Source: Lentisphaeria bacterium (GTDB taxonomy: Bacteria > Verrucomicrobiota > Lentisphaeria > Victivallales > GWF2-50-93). From it: a stretch of DNA of 9,749 bases. The notes below the pieces were generated by a model. The model was not told where the DNA came from and ran no database searches. It worked only from the letters and a program-made list of their open reading frames with translations. Positions 1-5,569 of the stretch are shown piece after piece; positions within the stretch are counted from its first letter, which is position 1; every line of letters begins with the position of its first letter. A program made the position numbers and the translations under genes. The DNA lies in contig JAGVIF010000099.1 of NCBI GenBank assembly GCA_020056205.1, positions 1 through 9,749 of the forward strand, given 5' to 3'.

Positions 1-72
1 AAGTATACCCGAAGAGGAGCTGGTTATTGCCGTGGCGAGCGCTACCGCACAGAAGTGTAGGAGCTTTGTCAT
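1..72 (-). CDS. Start of an exported protein, cut by the left edge
   Basis: An ATG at 72 opens a frame that runs off the window after 24 codons. The visible peptide begins MTKLLHFCAVALATAITSSS: a basic residue at position 3, a hydrophobic run of about 12 residues, then small and polar residues, which is the pattern of a Sec signal peptide. The cysteine at residue 8 lies too early for a lipobox, so a soluble secreted product is more likely than a lipoprotein. An AAGGG stretch about 8 nt before the ATG is a weak Shine-Dalgarno candidate. The gene starts 56 nt after the stop of the glycosidase-like gene upstream, on the same strand, so it is probably the next member of that operon. The mature protein is not visible and its function cannot be stated. 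Confidence 0.6.
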   Translation of the reverse strand, partial: MTKLLHFCAVALATAITSSSSGIL

Positions 73-128
73 CTTGTAGTCCCTTTTTTATGTTTGAGTT
101 ATTAATGAATAAAACCAGTCGAATCATC

Positions 129-2342
129 TCAGTTACCTTTAATCATCCGCCATGAAAGATCGCCTTCCATGATTGGTTTGCCGGTCTTGCTGATCGTGAA
201 TATCCCAGCCGATCCACCGTAGATTTCAATGGCTGACGGACCCCAGAAGACGATCCCGCTCAACGGCCGGTTTTCAGCGGACACCACGATGAGGCTGTCG
301 CCCATCTTGTCGCGGTAGAGCCTCCAGCGGATGTTGTCACCGTGAACTTTTACAGTCTTGTCAAGTGTGTCCTCGATCTGTTCGATGAGACGCTGCTGGG
401 GATCGAGGTCTGTGAGGAAAACCGCATTGGATCCAACCGCCTTAACTCCATTGATTTCGCCTTCGCAGGAGACAATCTTGTTGGAAAGATCATTCGAAAG
501 CTGCCTGCAGACTTCGAGGCGCTGGGGCCGGAATCCCGGAAGCGTGCATTCAACATCAAAGCCCCGGATGTAATGTTCGGCGGTCATCTCCGGAATTTCG
601 AGGAGCTCTGCGAATTTCGCAGAAAGGGATTTTCCTTTTTCATCAAACGCCACCGGCGTTCCCACAAAGATCAGGCGTCCGCCGGCCCGGGCAAACGCCA
701 CACAGACGTCAAAGGCCTGGCGGGGCATGTCCAGGGCGTACGGCACGACCAGGACGCAATAGGATCCGAGCGGGTTGACCAGACGGCCCGCCTCGATCCG
801 GCTCTCCGCGAGGAGCCTGCTGTCGACAAAATCGGCGGCGATGGAGCGCTCGATGAAGAGCTTGCTGGTGTTGAGGAAGAACGCCTTTTGCGCGTTGGCA
901 AGTCCGGGGCTGTTCCAAGCGCATACGCCTTCCCAGCCATGCCAGATCGCAAGCTCCGTAACCGGTTTTTTCCGTCCAAGCGCGAGTTGCAGTTTACGAT
1001 GCGCCTGCATGGACTTGACGCTGTGGGGCCAGGTGTAGTGTCCCTCCTGCATGCAGGTATCGCTGTCGGAGCCGAACCAGATGTTGAACCAGTTGATATT
1101 CATGAGAGACATCAGATTTACGTTGCTGTGGATATTGGCCACGGTGGGCTTGAAATGCCAAGTATTCACCTCCGCTTCGCCAGATGTAGTGAGTCTGCCC
1201 AGTGATGAAGCCAGGACATACGCATACGCGACGGAGGCCTGGTCCCACCAGCAACAGTCGGTATAGCCGGCGTCCATGTTGTCGTTGAGACGGAAATAAT
1301 CGCCTTCGCCCGCGCGGTAGTCGCTGATTCCTCCTTCGCCCTGCCAAGTGTGGTGTGTTCCGAAAATAAGGTTCTGTCCGAAAAGCTCCCGCGCCTTGGC
1401 GATGATATTGGCCTGTGCACGTACAAGTCCTTCGTTGAGAGTCCGGTAGTAGTCGAGACGGACTTTCACGGCTTCGCCCGACATTCCTGTTTCATCCAAA
1501 AGATTCAACTTGTCGGAGAGCTTGTATCCGTTGATCTCTTCAAACGCCTTGGCGAAAGCCCTGCCATAACGGTAGCTGTTCCAGTTTCCGTCTATGGCTG
1601 GTTCGTCCCAGCCAACGCCATCGAGCGGGATATTGCGGTAGCGCTCAAGCAGATCATCAAAGTAGAGCTTGAATCCTTCTGCCCAGAAATCGGCCAGTGT
1701 GTGTGAACAGAAACGGGCGTAGGCGACAATCTCTCCGGCCTTGACGCCCCGGAGTTCTCCTCTGACTTCGATCGTCTTGCAATTCTTGACAGGGACTCCT
1801 TCAGCGTAGTCAGACTCCCTGTGAATTCCTCCGTTCTGATAAGAGTCTCCGGTCTGGTAGGGATAAGGCGACTGACTGGCCTTTAGGTCGAGATTGACTT
1901 TGCGGACGACACCGTTGGTATGGAGATAAGCTACCTCGATGCCGTCGTAAACGGGCATTGCGCCTATCGCAGACGGAAAATCAATCCGCAGCAGCCAATG
2001 TCCGTCTGAGACCTTAGACACTACCCTTACAAGTTTGCATCCCATTGCATCAGGATACTGCCGGCCCATGTCGCCGCCGACGATCAGATGCGGTTCGCAG
2101 TCGAGGACCGCGCGAAGGTCTCTCGCATGGGCCTTCTTGACCGCTCGTGCGACGATGCCGACGATCTCCGGCGAACGGTGGGTGAAATTGCTGTTTCTCA
2201 AAAACAGCCTGATAATCCCAAAGCCGGAGTCGGCCAGCGTATCTACCGCCCTGTCAATGGATTCAGGATCGCGGAGCATCGGCTCGTTGATCCAGATGCC
2301 CATGCTTTGTTCATAATTCCTGGGTTTTGATTTTTGCGACAT
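129..2342 (-). CDS. Glycoside hydrolase-like protein, probable clan-A TIM barrel, cytoplasmic
   Basis: A 737-residue protein with no signal peptide or membrane segment, so probably cytoplasmic. Residues 15-95 look like the first strands of a (beta/alpha)8 barrel (GIWINEP, GIIRLFLRN, LRAVLDCEPH). Residues about 98-212 form a beta-rich insertion, and the barrel resumes at 213-430. Two acidic sites fit a retaining clan GH-A enzyme: E247 in GVGWDEP (candidate acid/base) and E389 or E391 in TSGEAEVNTW (candidate nucleophile). Residues 460-600 contain CVLVVPYALDMP and FARAGGRLIFVGTP, resembling the GATase-like trimerisation domain behind the barrel of GH42 beta-galactosidases. The C-terminus, about 640-737, is beta-rich. 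I cannot assign a known GH family. An AAGGA Shine-Dalgarno sits 6 nt before the ATG at 2342. The gene starts 16 nt after the stop of the beta-helix lipoprotein gene, so the two are almost certainly cotranscribed. The natural role would be cleaving imported sugar fragments. The hydrolase-like fold is fairly secure; the substrate is unknown. Confidence 0.82.
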   Translation of the reverse strand: MSQKSKPRNYEQSMGIWINEPMLRDPESIDRAVDTLADSGFGIIRLFLRNSNFTHRSPEIVGIVARAVKKAHARDLRAVLDCEPHLIVGGDMGRQYPDAMGCKLVRVVSKVSDGHWLLRIDFPSAIGAMPVYDGIEVAYLHTNGVVRKVNLDLKASQSPYPYQTGDSYQNGGIHRESDYAEGVPVKNCKTIEVRGELRGVKAGEIVAYARFCSHTLADFWAEGFKLYFDDLLERYRNIPLDGVGWDEPAIDGNWNSYRYGRAFAKAFEEINGYKLSDKLNLLDETGMSGEAVKVRLDYYRTLNEGLVRAQANIIAKARELFGQNLIFGTHHTWQGEGGISDYRAGEGDYFRLNDNMDAGYTDCCWWDQASVAYAYVLASSLGRLTTSGEAEVNTWHFKPTVANIHSNVNLMSLMNINWFNIWFGSDSDTCMQEGHYTWPHSVKSMQAHRKLQLALGRKKPVTELAIWHGWEGVCAWNSPGLANAQKAFFLNTSKLFIERSIAADFVDSRLLAESRIEAGRLVNPLGSYCVLVVPYALDMPRQAFDVCVAFARAGGRLIFVGTPVAFDEKGKSLSAKFAELLEIPEMTAEHYIRGFDVECTLPGFRPQRLEVCRQLSNDLSNKIVSCEGEINGVKAVGSNAVFLTDLDPQQRLIEQIEDTLDKTVKVHGDNIRWRLYRDKMGDSLIVVSAENRPLSGIVFWGPSAIEIYGGSAGIFTISKTGKPIMEGDLSWRMIKGN

Positions 2343-2348
2343 TATTTT

Positions 2349-2353
2349 TCCTT
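2349..2353 (-). promoter_or_regulatory. Ribosome binding site of the 129-2342 gene
   Basis: AAGGA on the minus strand, 6 nt before the ATG at 2342 and inside the 16-nt gap after the upstream stop. It supports this start over the in-frame ATG at residue 14, which lacks a comparable site. Confidence 0.6.
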
Positions 2354-2358
2354 GTGTT

Positions 2359-4677
2359 CTATTTTTTAAGCAGTTCCGGATAATTCAACTGCCAGTCAAG
2401 CTCGCCCAAATGGCGCAGGTCCAGCAATGCATTACAGGCGGCTGCAGGATCGCGCCGCGCCTCCGGCGTCTTGAGCAGCGCAGTGTTGAACTCGCAATTT
2501 CCGGAAGTCGCCAGCAGATTGAATTTCAGGTTGGACGGCAGTATTTCAAGGCTTTTCACATAGAAGAAGCTGCTGAAAATCCCCAGCGCCGCCTGCCCGC
2601 CGTCCACCGTAATGCGGGCCGGATATTTTGGTGGATAGAGTTGCGTCGCGACAAAATTTATTTCGCCGCGGTAGTTCTCGATCCTCACAGAATCGCTGGC
2701 TTTCTGCTCGTCTGAACGGGTGATGTCCAGTTTGGGCATGCTCAACGTAACCCTCCCCGGTGCAGTTTCAGCGTTGCCGCGCAGCGTAATGGTATTCGGC
2801 AGCGCCTGCTCGACATAGAAGTCGCTGGCGATCAGCGATTGGTTGTCTTCAAGATATATGCTATGGTCGGAAATAGTTGCAAGGCGGGTGAGTATTCCAA
2901 AGAATCCGCCCCTCGCCTTTCCCTTGACCCAGACCGTCCCCTCGTAGCTGATAGGGGCAAGAATTGTCGCCGCTCCGGAGTTGAACGATTGAATATTCCC
3001 TTCCATGTTTTCCAGAATGACCGTGTCGTGTGCGGCAAGATCTTCCAACCGGAGCCCCAGTGTGAACGGACCATGGCAATATTTCCCAAAAACATAGATG
3101 CCGTGGTAACGTACGCGAGAACCGCTGGCTGAAGGATACTGTCTGATATCCGCGCCTGTGCCAACCCAGGACACCTTTCCGTCCTTGATGCTGCAACCGT
3201 CTCGCTTGACGGACAAATTCTCCAGTGTCAGTTCTCCGTCCGGATGGACATTGACAGCATTTTCATCCTGCTTTCCGGCGTAGATGATTTGAGAAAACAG
3301 ACCGCTGCCGCCCAGGCCATAGTTGCTGCCTGTGAACTCCAGCGGCTTTGTGATCCGATAATTTCCTGTCGGCAGATAAGCGATGGCATTTCTACCGTGA
3401 GCTTTGGCGGCGTCAATGGCCTTCTGAATGGCAACAGTATCATCGGCGCGCCCGTCACCCAAGGCGCCGAAATCACGCCTGGCATCGAAATGCTTGCCGG
3501 GAAGAACCGCCTTTGCGGGAATGAAGGAAGTGTTTTCGTCCAGAATTGGCTTGGCGGCTGGCAGGTCCACAGTAACTGCAGATGTGAGAGAGTTGCTGTT
3601 CAGTTTGGCCGGACCGATGAGCTTATTGTTTCCCATGAGGATTGGCTGGGCGGAATCGGCCTGCAATGGCACAGCATCCGGGCTTTTGTGCTTGAAAGTA
3701 TTGTTGAACAAAGTAAGAGGCGCTCCTCTGGAAACGATGGCCGCCTTCCCCTTCCAGTTGGCGACAAAACACTGTTCCACGGTGATCGGCGCCACGGGAT
3801 TTCCGTAGTTCAGGAAAATTCCGGAGTTCACCGAGACCGAGCGCCGGATACTGGAACCATGTTCCGGATTGGCCATGACATCGAGCGCGTTGTTTTCAAA
3901 TCGCGAGTTGCGAACGTAGAAATTGCCGTAGATGCACTCCACTCCGATCTGTGAATTATCCTTGAAGAGACAACCGTCAAACGTGTAGTTGTAGTCGTTG
4001 AAGGAGGTGAAGGAAACTCCTATCCGGCAGTTTTCGAAGACCGAATGGACAAAGGCGATTTCCGCTGTGGATTGTCCGTCCTTTTTATTATTCTCCGACA
4101 GCACCCCGTATTCACGGAAGTTGCGGAATGCCACGTATTGATGGAAAATGTGGGTCTCAAACAGGCTGTTGTTGTCATGGACATAGCCGATGGCGGCCCG
4201 GCTGTTCCCCTCGAAAACCAAACCCATCACACGGTTGTGCAACATGCCAAGCTCGCGGATCATCGTGCCGCCCTCTTTTCCTTCCCAGCGCAGAATCGTG
4301 CTTCTCCCATGCCCGTAGATGCCTGTTCCGAGCAGGCGTTTTTCCGACCCCTTGGGATTGGTTTTCTGAATACGCAGCTCGTCCTTGACAATATATGTTC
4401 CCGGCGGAAAGTAGATGACCACTCCGTCATCCAGCATGGAAAAAGCCTTCTGCAAGCTGGCCGTATCGTCGGTCTTTCCATCTCCTTTTGCTCCGAAATC
4501 CCGCACGTTCAGCCAGTCGGAACCGGGGTTCCAGTTGAGTTCCGGCAATCCACCTGCCGCCTGTTCAGACGCGGAAAGAGAAGCCTTGCCGGAAAAAAGA
4601 TTACACCCCATAATCATACCTACTGTCATCAAGGATGCCAGCGCCAACGGCGTGAGCTGCATGAATGCTGTTTTCAT
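2359..4677 (-). CDS. Lipoprotein with two tandem pectate-lyase-superfamily beta-helix domains
   Basis: A 772-residue protein. The N-terminus has K2, a hydrophobic run (residues 9-23) and IMGC, a usable lipobox with C25 as the lipidated residue, so it should be membrane-anchored outside the cytoplasm. Two domains open with the hallmark of the pectate-lyase-3 family: DFGAKGDGKTDDT at residues 60-72 and DFGALGDGRADDT at 402-414. Each is followed by a QKAF/QKAI helix and an FPPGTY/LPTGNY strand. The body is rich in Asn and short beta strands (for example NSRFENN, LFNNTF), as in right-handed parallel beta-helices. Two such domains in one chain recall GH55 beta-1,3-glucanases and phage tailspike-like depolymerases, but I see no catalytic residue that decides between hydrolase, lyase, epimerase or binding protein. 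The C-terminal domain after about 560 is more diverged. A GAGGT Shine-Dalgarno lies 3 nt before the ATG at 4677, a short spacing. It is the first gene of the probable three-gene operon, behind an 892-nt non-coding region. Confidence 0.85.
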   Translation of the reverse strand: MKTAFMQLTPLALASLMTVGMIMGCNLFSGKASLSASEQAAGGLPELNWNPGSDWLNVRDFGAKGDGKTDDTASLQKAFSMLDDGVVIYFPPGTYIVKDELRIQKTNPKGSEKRLLGTGIYGHGRSTILRWEGKEGGTMIRELGMLHNRVMGLVFEGNSRAAIGYVHDNNSLFETHIFHQYVAFRNFREYGVLSENNKKDGQSTAEIAFVHSVFENCRIGVSFTSFNDYNYTFDGCLFKDNSQIGVECIYGNFYVRNSRFENNALDVMANPEHGSSIRRSVSVNSGIFLNYGNPVAPITVEQCFVANWKGKAAIVSRGAPLTLFNNTFKHKSPDAVPLQADSAQPILMGNNKLIGPAKLNSNSLTSAVTVDLPAAKPILDENTSFIPAKAVLPGKHFDARRDFGALGDGRADDTVAIQKAIDAAKAHGRNAIAYLPTGNYRITKPLEFTGSNYGLGGSGLFSQIIYAGKQDENAVNVHPDGELTLENLSVKRDGCSIKDGKVSWVGTGADIRQYPSASGSRVRYHGIYVFGKYCHGPFTLGLRLEDLAAHDTVILENMEGNIQSFNSGAATILAPISYEGTVWVKGKARGGFFGILTRLATISDHSIYLEDNQSLIASDFYVEQALPNTITLRGNAETAPGRVTLSMPKLDITRSDEQKASDSVRIENYRGEINFVATQLYPPKYPARITVDGGQAALGIFSSFFYVKSLEILPSNLKFNLLATSGNCEFNTALLKTPEARRDPAAACNALLDLRHLGELDWQLNYPELLKK

Positions 4678-4751
4678 TTTACCTCATGTATTGCTTTATA
4701 TGCTACTCATTATTTTATATTATGATAATTGCAAAATTGCCTTGAACTGGC

Positions 4752-4845
4752 GCAAAACTAAAGGAGGGCGGACACTCCTGTCCGCCATTCGAGTTAGATT
4801 TCCGCGGGTAAGAAAACCCGCGCTCCTTTAAATTTTCAGTTTTGC
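4752..4845. repeat. Three-way-junction inverted repeat (two hairpins inside an outer stem)
   Basis: GGCGGACA (4767-4774) pairs perfectly with TGTCCGCC (4779-4786) over a 4-nt loop. CGCGGGT (4803-4809) pairs perfectly with ACCCGCG (4816-4822) over a 6-nt loop. Both are enclosed by TAAAGGAG (4759-4766) and CTCCTTTA (4823-4830), with no unpaired base at three of the junctions and a 16-nt linker between the hairpins. A further outer pairing joins GCAAAACT (4752-4759) to AGTTTTGC (4838-4845). The layout resembles REP/BIME-type intergenic repeats. It lies about 75 nt upstream of the lipoprotein gene and could form in its 5' leader or act as a transcription boundary. Confidence 0.8.
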
Positions 4846-4878
4846 AATCAGCTCACTCATTTATTCTGCGAAAATCGC

Positions 4879-4951
4879 AAGTAGCTTGCGACATCCCTGG
4901 CGCAAAGAGCAAATCACCTTGTTTTTTGCGCTCGGATATCGCAAACTACTT
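4879..4951. repeat. Long imperfect hairpin
   Basis: The arm AAGTAGCTTGCGA (4879-4891) is complementary to TCGCAAACTACTT (4939-4951) with one G-less mismatch in 13. Inside, ATCC (4893-4896) pairs with GGAT (4934-4937), and GCGCAAA (4900-4906) pairs with TTTGCGC (4925-4931) around an 18-nt loop. A competing local hairpin is also possible: TCGCAAG (4875-4881), loop TAG, CTTGCGA (4885-4891). The two folds exclude each other because both use 4879-4891. Role unknown. Confidence 0.65.
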
Positions 4952-5116
4952 CTCCTTTAACGCTGCCACACAAGTAGGTCGGCGCCCCGATGTCTGACGA
5001 TTCGGGATCTTCGACTTTAGCCTGAGCCTCTTCCTCCTTGGGCCAATTGCAAAACTCCGGTCGCGGCGAGTCGAAGATACCGATTCGATTTTCGACATCG
5101 GGGCGCGACCCTCCAT
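4946..5116 (-). CDS. Possible small basic protein (56 aa) encoded across the large inverted repeat
   Basis: An ATG at 5116 is preceded by AGAGGT with about 8 nt spacing, a better ribosome binding site than some true genes here have. The frame stays open for 56 codons to a TAG at 4946-4948. The predicted peptide begins MEGRAPMSKIESVSST, is rich in Arg and Lys (RRKRLRLKSK in the middle) and ends VAALKEK. Its ends come from the two arms of the inverted repeat at 4977-5110 and its middle from the 52-nt loop, so the protein sequence is constrained by the DNA palindrome. This makes a chance ORF quite possible. No family is recognised. If real, it could be a basic nucleic-acid-binding peptide carried by the element. 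Confidence 0.25.
   Translation of the reverse strand: MEGRAPMSKIESVSSTRRDRSFAIGPRRKRLRLKSKIPNRQTSGRRPTCVAALKEK
4977..5110. repeat. Large inverted repeat, 134 nt
   Basis: The outer arms (4977-4994 and 5094-5110) match over 17 positions with one extra G on the left; both contain CGCCCCGATGTC or its complement. Next, CGATTCGG (4998-5005) pairs with CCGATTCG (5080-5087) with one mismatch, and ATCTTCGACT (5007-5016) pairs perfectly with AGTCGAAGAT (5069-5078). The loop is 52 nt (5017-5068). Arms of this length and quality are unlikely by chance. It resembles a miniature mobile or REP-like element, but no flanking target duplication was found. Confidence 0.75.
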
Positions 5117-5166
5117 TTTAATTACCTCTTCATGTTTTTGTTTTTTTCGCTTTCATGTTTCCTTAT

Positions 5167-5230
5167 GTTTGTAGTAGGCGAATTTATACGCCGTGTTTGA
5201 TAACGCGCAATAAATTGCGCTACTACGAAC
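5167..5230. repeat. Second three-way-junction inverted repeat
   Basis: The outer stem is GTTTGTAGTA (5167-5176) with TACTACGAAC (5221-5230): 10 pairs, one of them a T-G wobble. Inside it are GGCG (5177-5180) with CGCC (5189-5192) over an 8-nt loop, and GCGCAAT (5205-5211) with ATTGCGC (5214-5220) over a 2-nt loop. The hairpins are joined by a 12-nt linker. The topology matches the element at 4752-4845, although the sequence does not. Confidence 0.75.
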
Positions 5231-5274
5231 GGATTTCGCATTTTATTTGTTGTTATTCTCTCCTGAAACTGAAC

Positions 5275-5328
5275 CACAAAGGCATCCCGATGTCTATCCG
5301 AGAATTGGGATAAACTCCGGCACAAAGG
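5275..5328. repeat. 38-nt insert between 8-bp direct repeats
   Basis: CACAAAGG occurs at 5275-5282 and again at 5321-5328, flanking a 38-nt segment (5283-5320). The segment has a small hairpin (TATCC 5295-5299 with GGATA 5308-5312) and shares CCCGATGTCT, AATTG and AAACTCCGG, in the same order, with the large inverted repeat region 4986-5060. The layout looks like an insertion with a target site duplication, or a short internally deleted relative of the larger element. Confidence 0.5.
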
Positions 5329-5353
5329 TTTTTATTGTCGCTTTAATTTTCAT
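5294..5353 (-). pseudogene. 19-codon stub behind an orphan copy of the leader
   Basis: ATG at 5353 begins MKIKATIKTFVPEFIPILG and stops at TAG (5294-5296). The sequence around the start, AGAAGATGAAAAT, is identical to that at the start of the large secreted enzyme gene. The frame is basic at its N-terminus, as a signal peptide would be, but ends inside the 38-nt insert at 5283-5320. It may be the remains of a gene interrupted by that insert and then lost, or just a chance ATG. No strong Shine-Dalgarno is present. Confidence 0.25.
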
Positions 5354-5361
5354 CTTCTTTA

Positions 5362-5384
5362 TTCGATGTTGAATGTTCGATGTT
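5362..5384 (-). repeat. 14-nt direct repeat, two units
   Basis: TTCGATGTT occurs at 5362-5370 and 5376-5384 on the plus strand. On the minus strand this reads as AACATCGAACATTC followed by AACATCGAATAAAG. It is the last tandem array before the stub ATG at 5353. Confidence 0.6.
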
Positions 5385-5393
5385 TGTTTTTCT

Positions 5394-5417
5394 CGCACTC
5401 TCGCACTCCCGAACTTC
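5394..5417 (-). repeat. 8-nt tandem array, three units
   Basis: On the minus strand the units are GAAGTTCG, GGAGTGCG and AGAGTGCG. The consensus RRAGTKCG is the same as that of the array at 9572-9603 in the leader of the large gene. Confidence 0.65.
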
Positions 5418-5424
5418 TTTATCG

Positions 5425-5460
5425 CTGTCCCTTTCGTCCCTTTTGTCCCTTATGTCCTTT
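5425..5460 (-). repeat. 9-nt tandem array, four units
   Basis: On the minus strand the units are AAAGGACAT, AAGGGACAA, AAGGGACGA and AAGGGACAG. The array follows the conserved block at 5461-5486 directly, as at 9643-9678. Confidence 0.75.
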
Positions 5461-5486
5461 ATATTTAAGTTTCACTTCGATAAAAC
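5461..5486 (-). promoter_or_regulatory. Conserved AT-rich block, orphan copy
   Basis: On the minus strand this begins GTTTTATC, contains TGAAACT and ends ATATAAA. It matches the block at 9679-9705 upstream of the large gene at about 20 of 26 positions. The spaced TT-rich and TATAAA words look promoter-like, but their 14-nt spacing is short for sigma-70. Conservation, not a promoter match, is the reason for listing it. Confidence 0.4.
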
Positions 5487-5523
5487 CCCGAGGCGCAAAC
5501 GCTCGGAGACGGTCGCGGTCTCC
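5481..5523 (-). terminator. Possible terminator: two overlapping hairpins after the large gene
   Basis: On the minus strand, about 50 nt after the stop of the large gene, GGAGAC/GTCTCC (5505-5523, 7-nt loop) is followed by CCGAGCG/CG(C)CTCGG (5488-5506, 4-nt loop, one bulge), then GGTTTTA. The hairpins share two bases and so compete. The T-run is short, interrupted by GG, and belongs to the conserved block that occurs elsewhere without a hairpin, so intrinsic termination is only tentative. Confidence 0.35.
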
Positions 5524-5537
5524 TGACTTCTGACTAC
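5517..5537 (-). repeat. 7-nt tandem array, three degenerate units
   Basis: On the minus strand the units are GTAGTCA, GAAGTCA and GGAGACC, lying between the stop of the large gene and the double hairpin. The units are short and diverged, so this is a weak call on its own. Confidence 0.35.
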
Positions 5538-5569
5538 TTTTGAAATTCCCTCCCTATACTATCAATTAA

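Larger units (their letters stand above)
4678..5569. other. Non-coding region packed with structured repeats
   Basis: This 892-nt interval separates the large secreted enzyme gene from the beta-helix lipoprotein gene. No conserved protein gene is visible in it. It holds at least five distinct inverted-repeat elements (4752-4845, 4879-4951, 4977-5110, 5167-5230, 5275-5328), a double hairpin after the large gene (5488-5523), several short tandem arrays (5362-5384, 5394-5417, 5425-5460, 5517-5537) and one small basic ORF (4946-5116). The part next to the lipoprotein gene (about 4686-4736) is very AT-rich and should contain that gene's promoter, but no convincing -35/-10 pair stands out. Confidence 0.85.

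Noticed and set aside
342..1205. Long plus-strand open frame of 287 codons
   Set aside because: It lies wholly antisense to the glycosidase-like gene at 129-2342, which has recognisable motifs and a ribosome binding site. The antisense product shows no domain, and such shadows are expected in GC-balanced coding DNA.
4686..4736. Sigma-70 promoter for the lipoprotein gene
   Set aside because: Several TATAAA/TAATAT-like words occur in AT-rich sequence, but none has a good -35 partner at 16-18 nt; the best, TTCAAG with TAATAT at 18 nt, is too weak to list.
4045..4831. Plus-strand open frames antisense to and running past the start of the lipoprotein gene
   Set aside because: They are antisense to a gene with clear family motifs, and their ends read into the structured repeat at 4752-4845. 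No ribosome binding site or domain is seen.
4752..4845. tRNA or classical riboswitch
   Set aside because: The fold has three stems, but lacks tRNA invariant positions and a CCA or acceptor-like end, and matches no riboswitch core I know. The perfect palindromic arms look like an intergenic repeat.
5122..5325. 67-codon minus-strand open frame
   Set aside because: It runs through the inverted repeat at 5167-5230 and the insert at 5275-5328, has no convincing ribosome binding site at its start, and is best explained by the repeats being open in this frame.
5394..5460. CRISPR array
   Set aside because: The repeats are 8-9 nt, contiguous and without spacers, and no cas gene is visible.
5481..5486. 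T-run as proof of an intrinsic terminator for the large gene
   Set aside because: The same GTTTT begins the conserved block at 9705, where no hairpin precedes it, so the T-run is part of that repeat. The terminator call is kept only as tentative.
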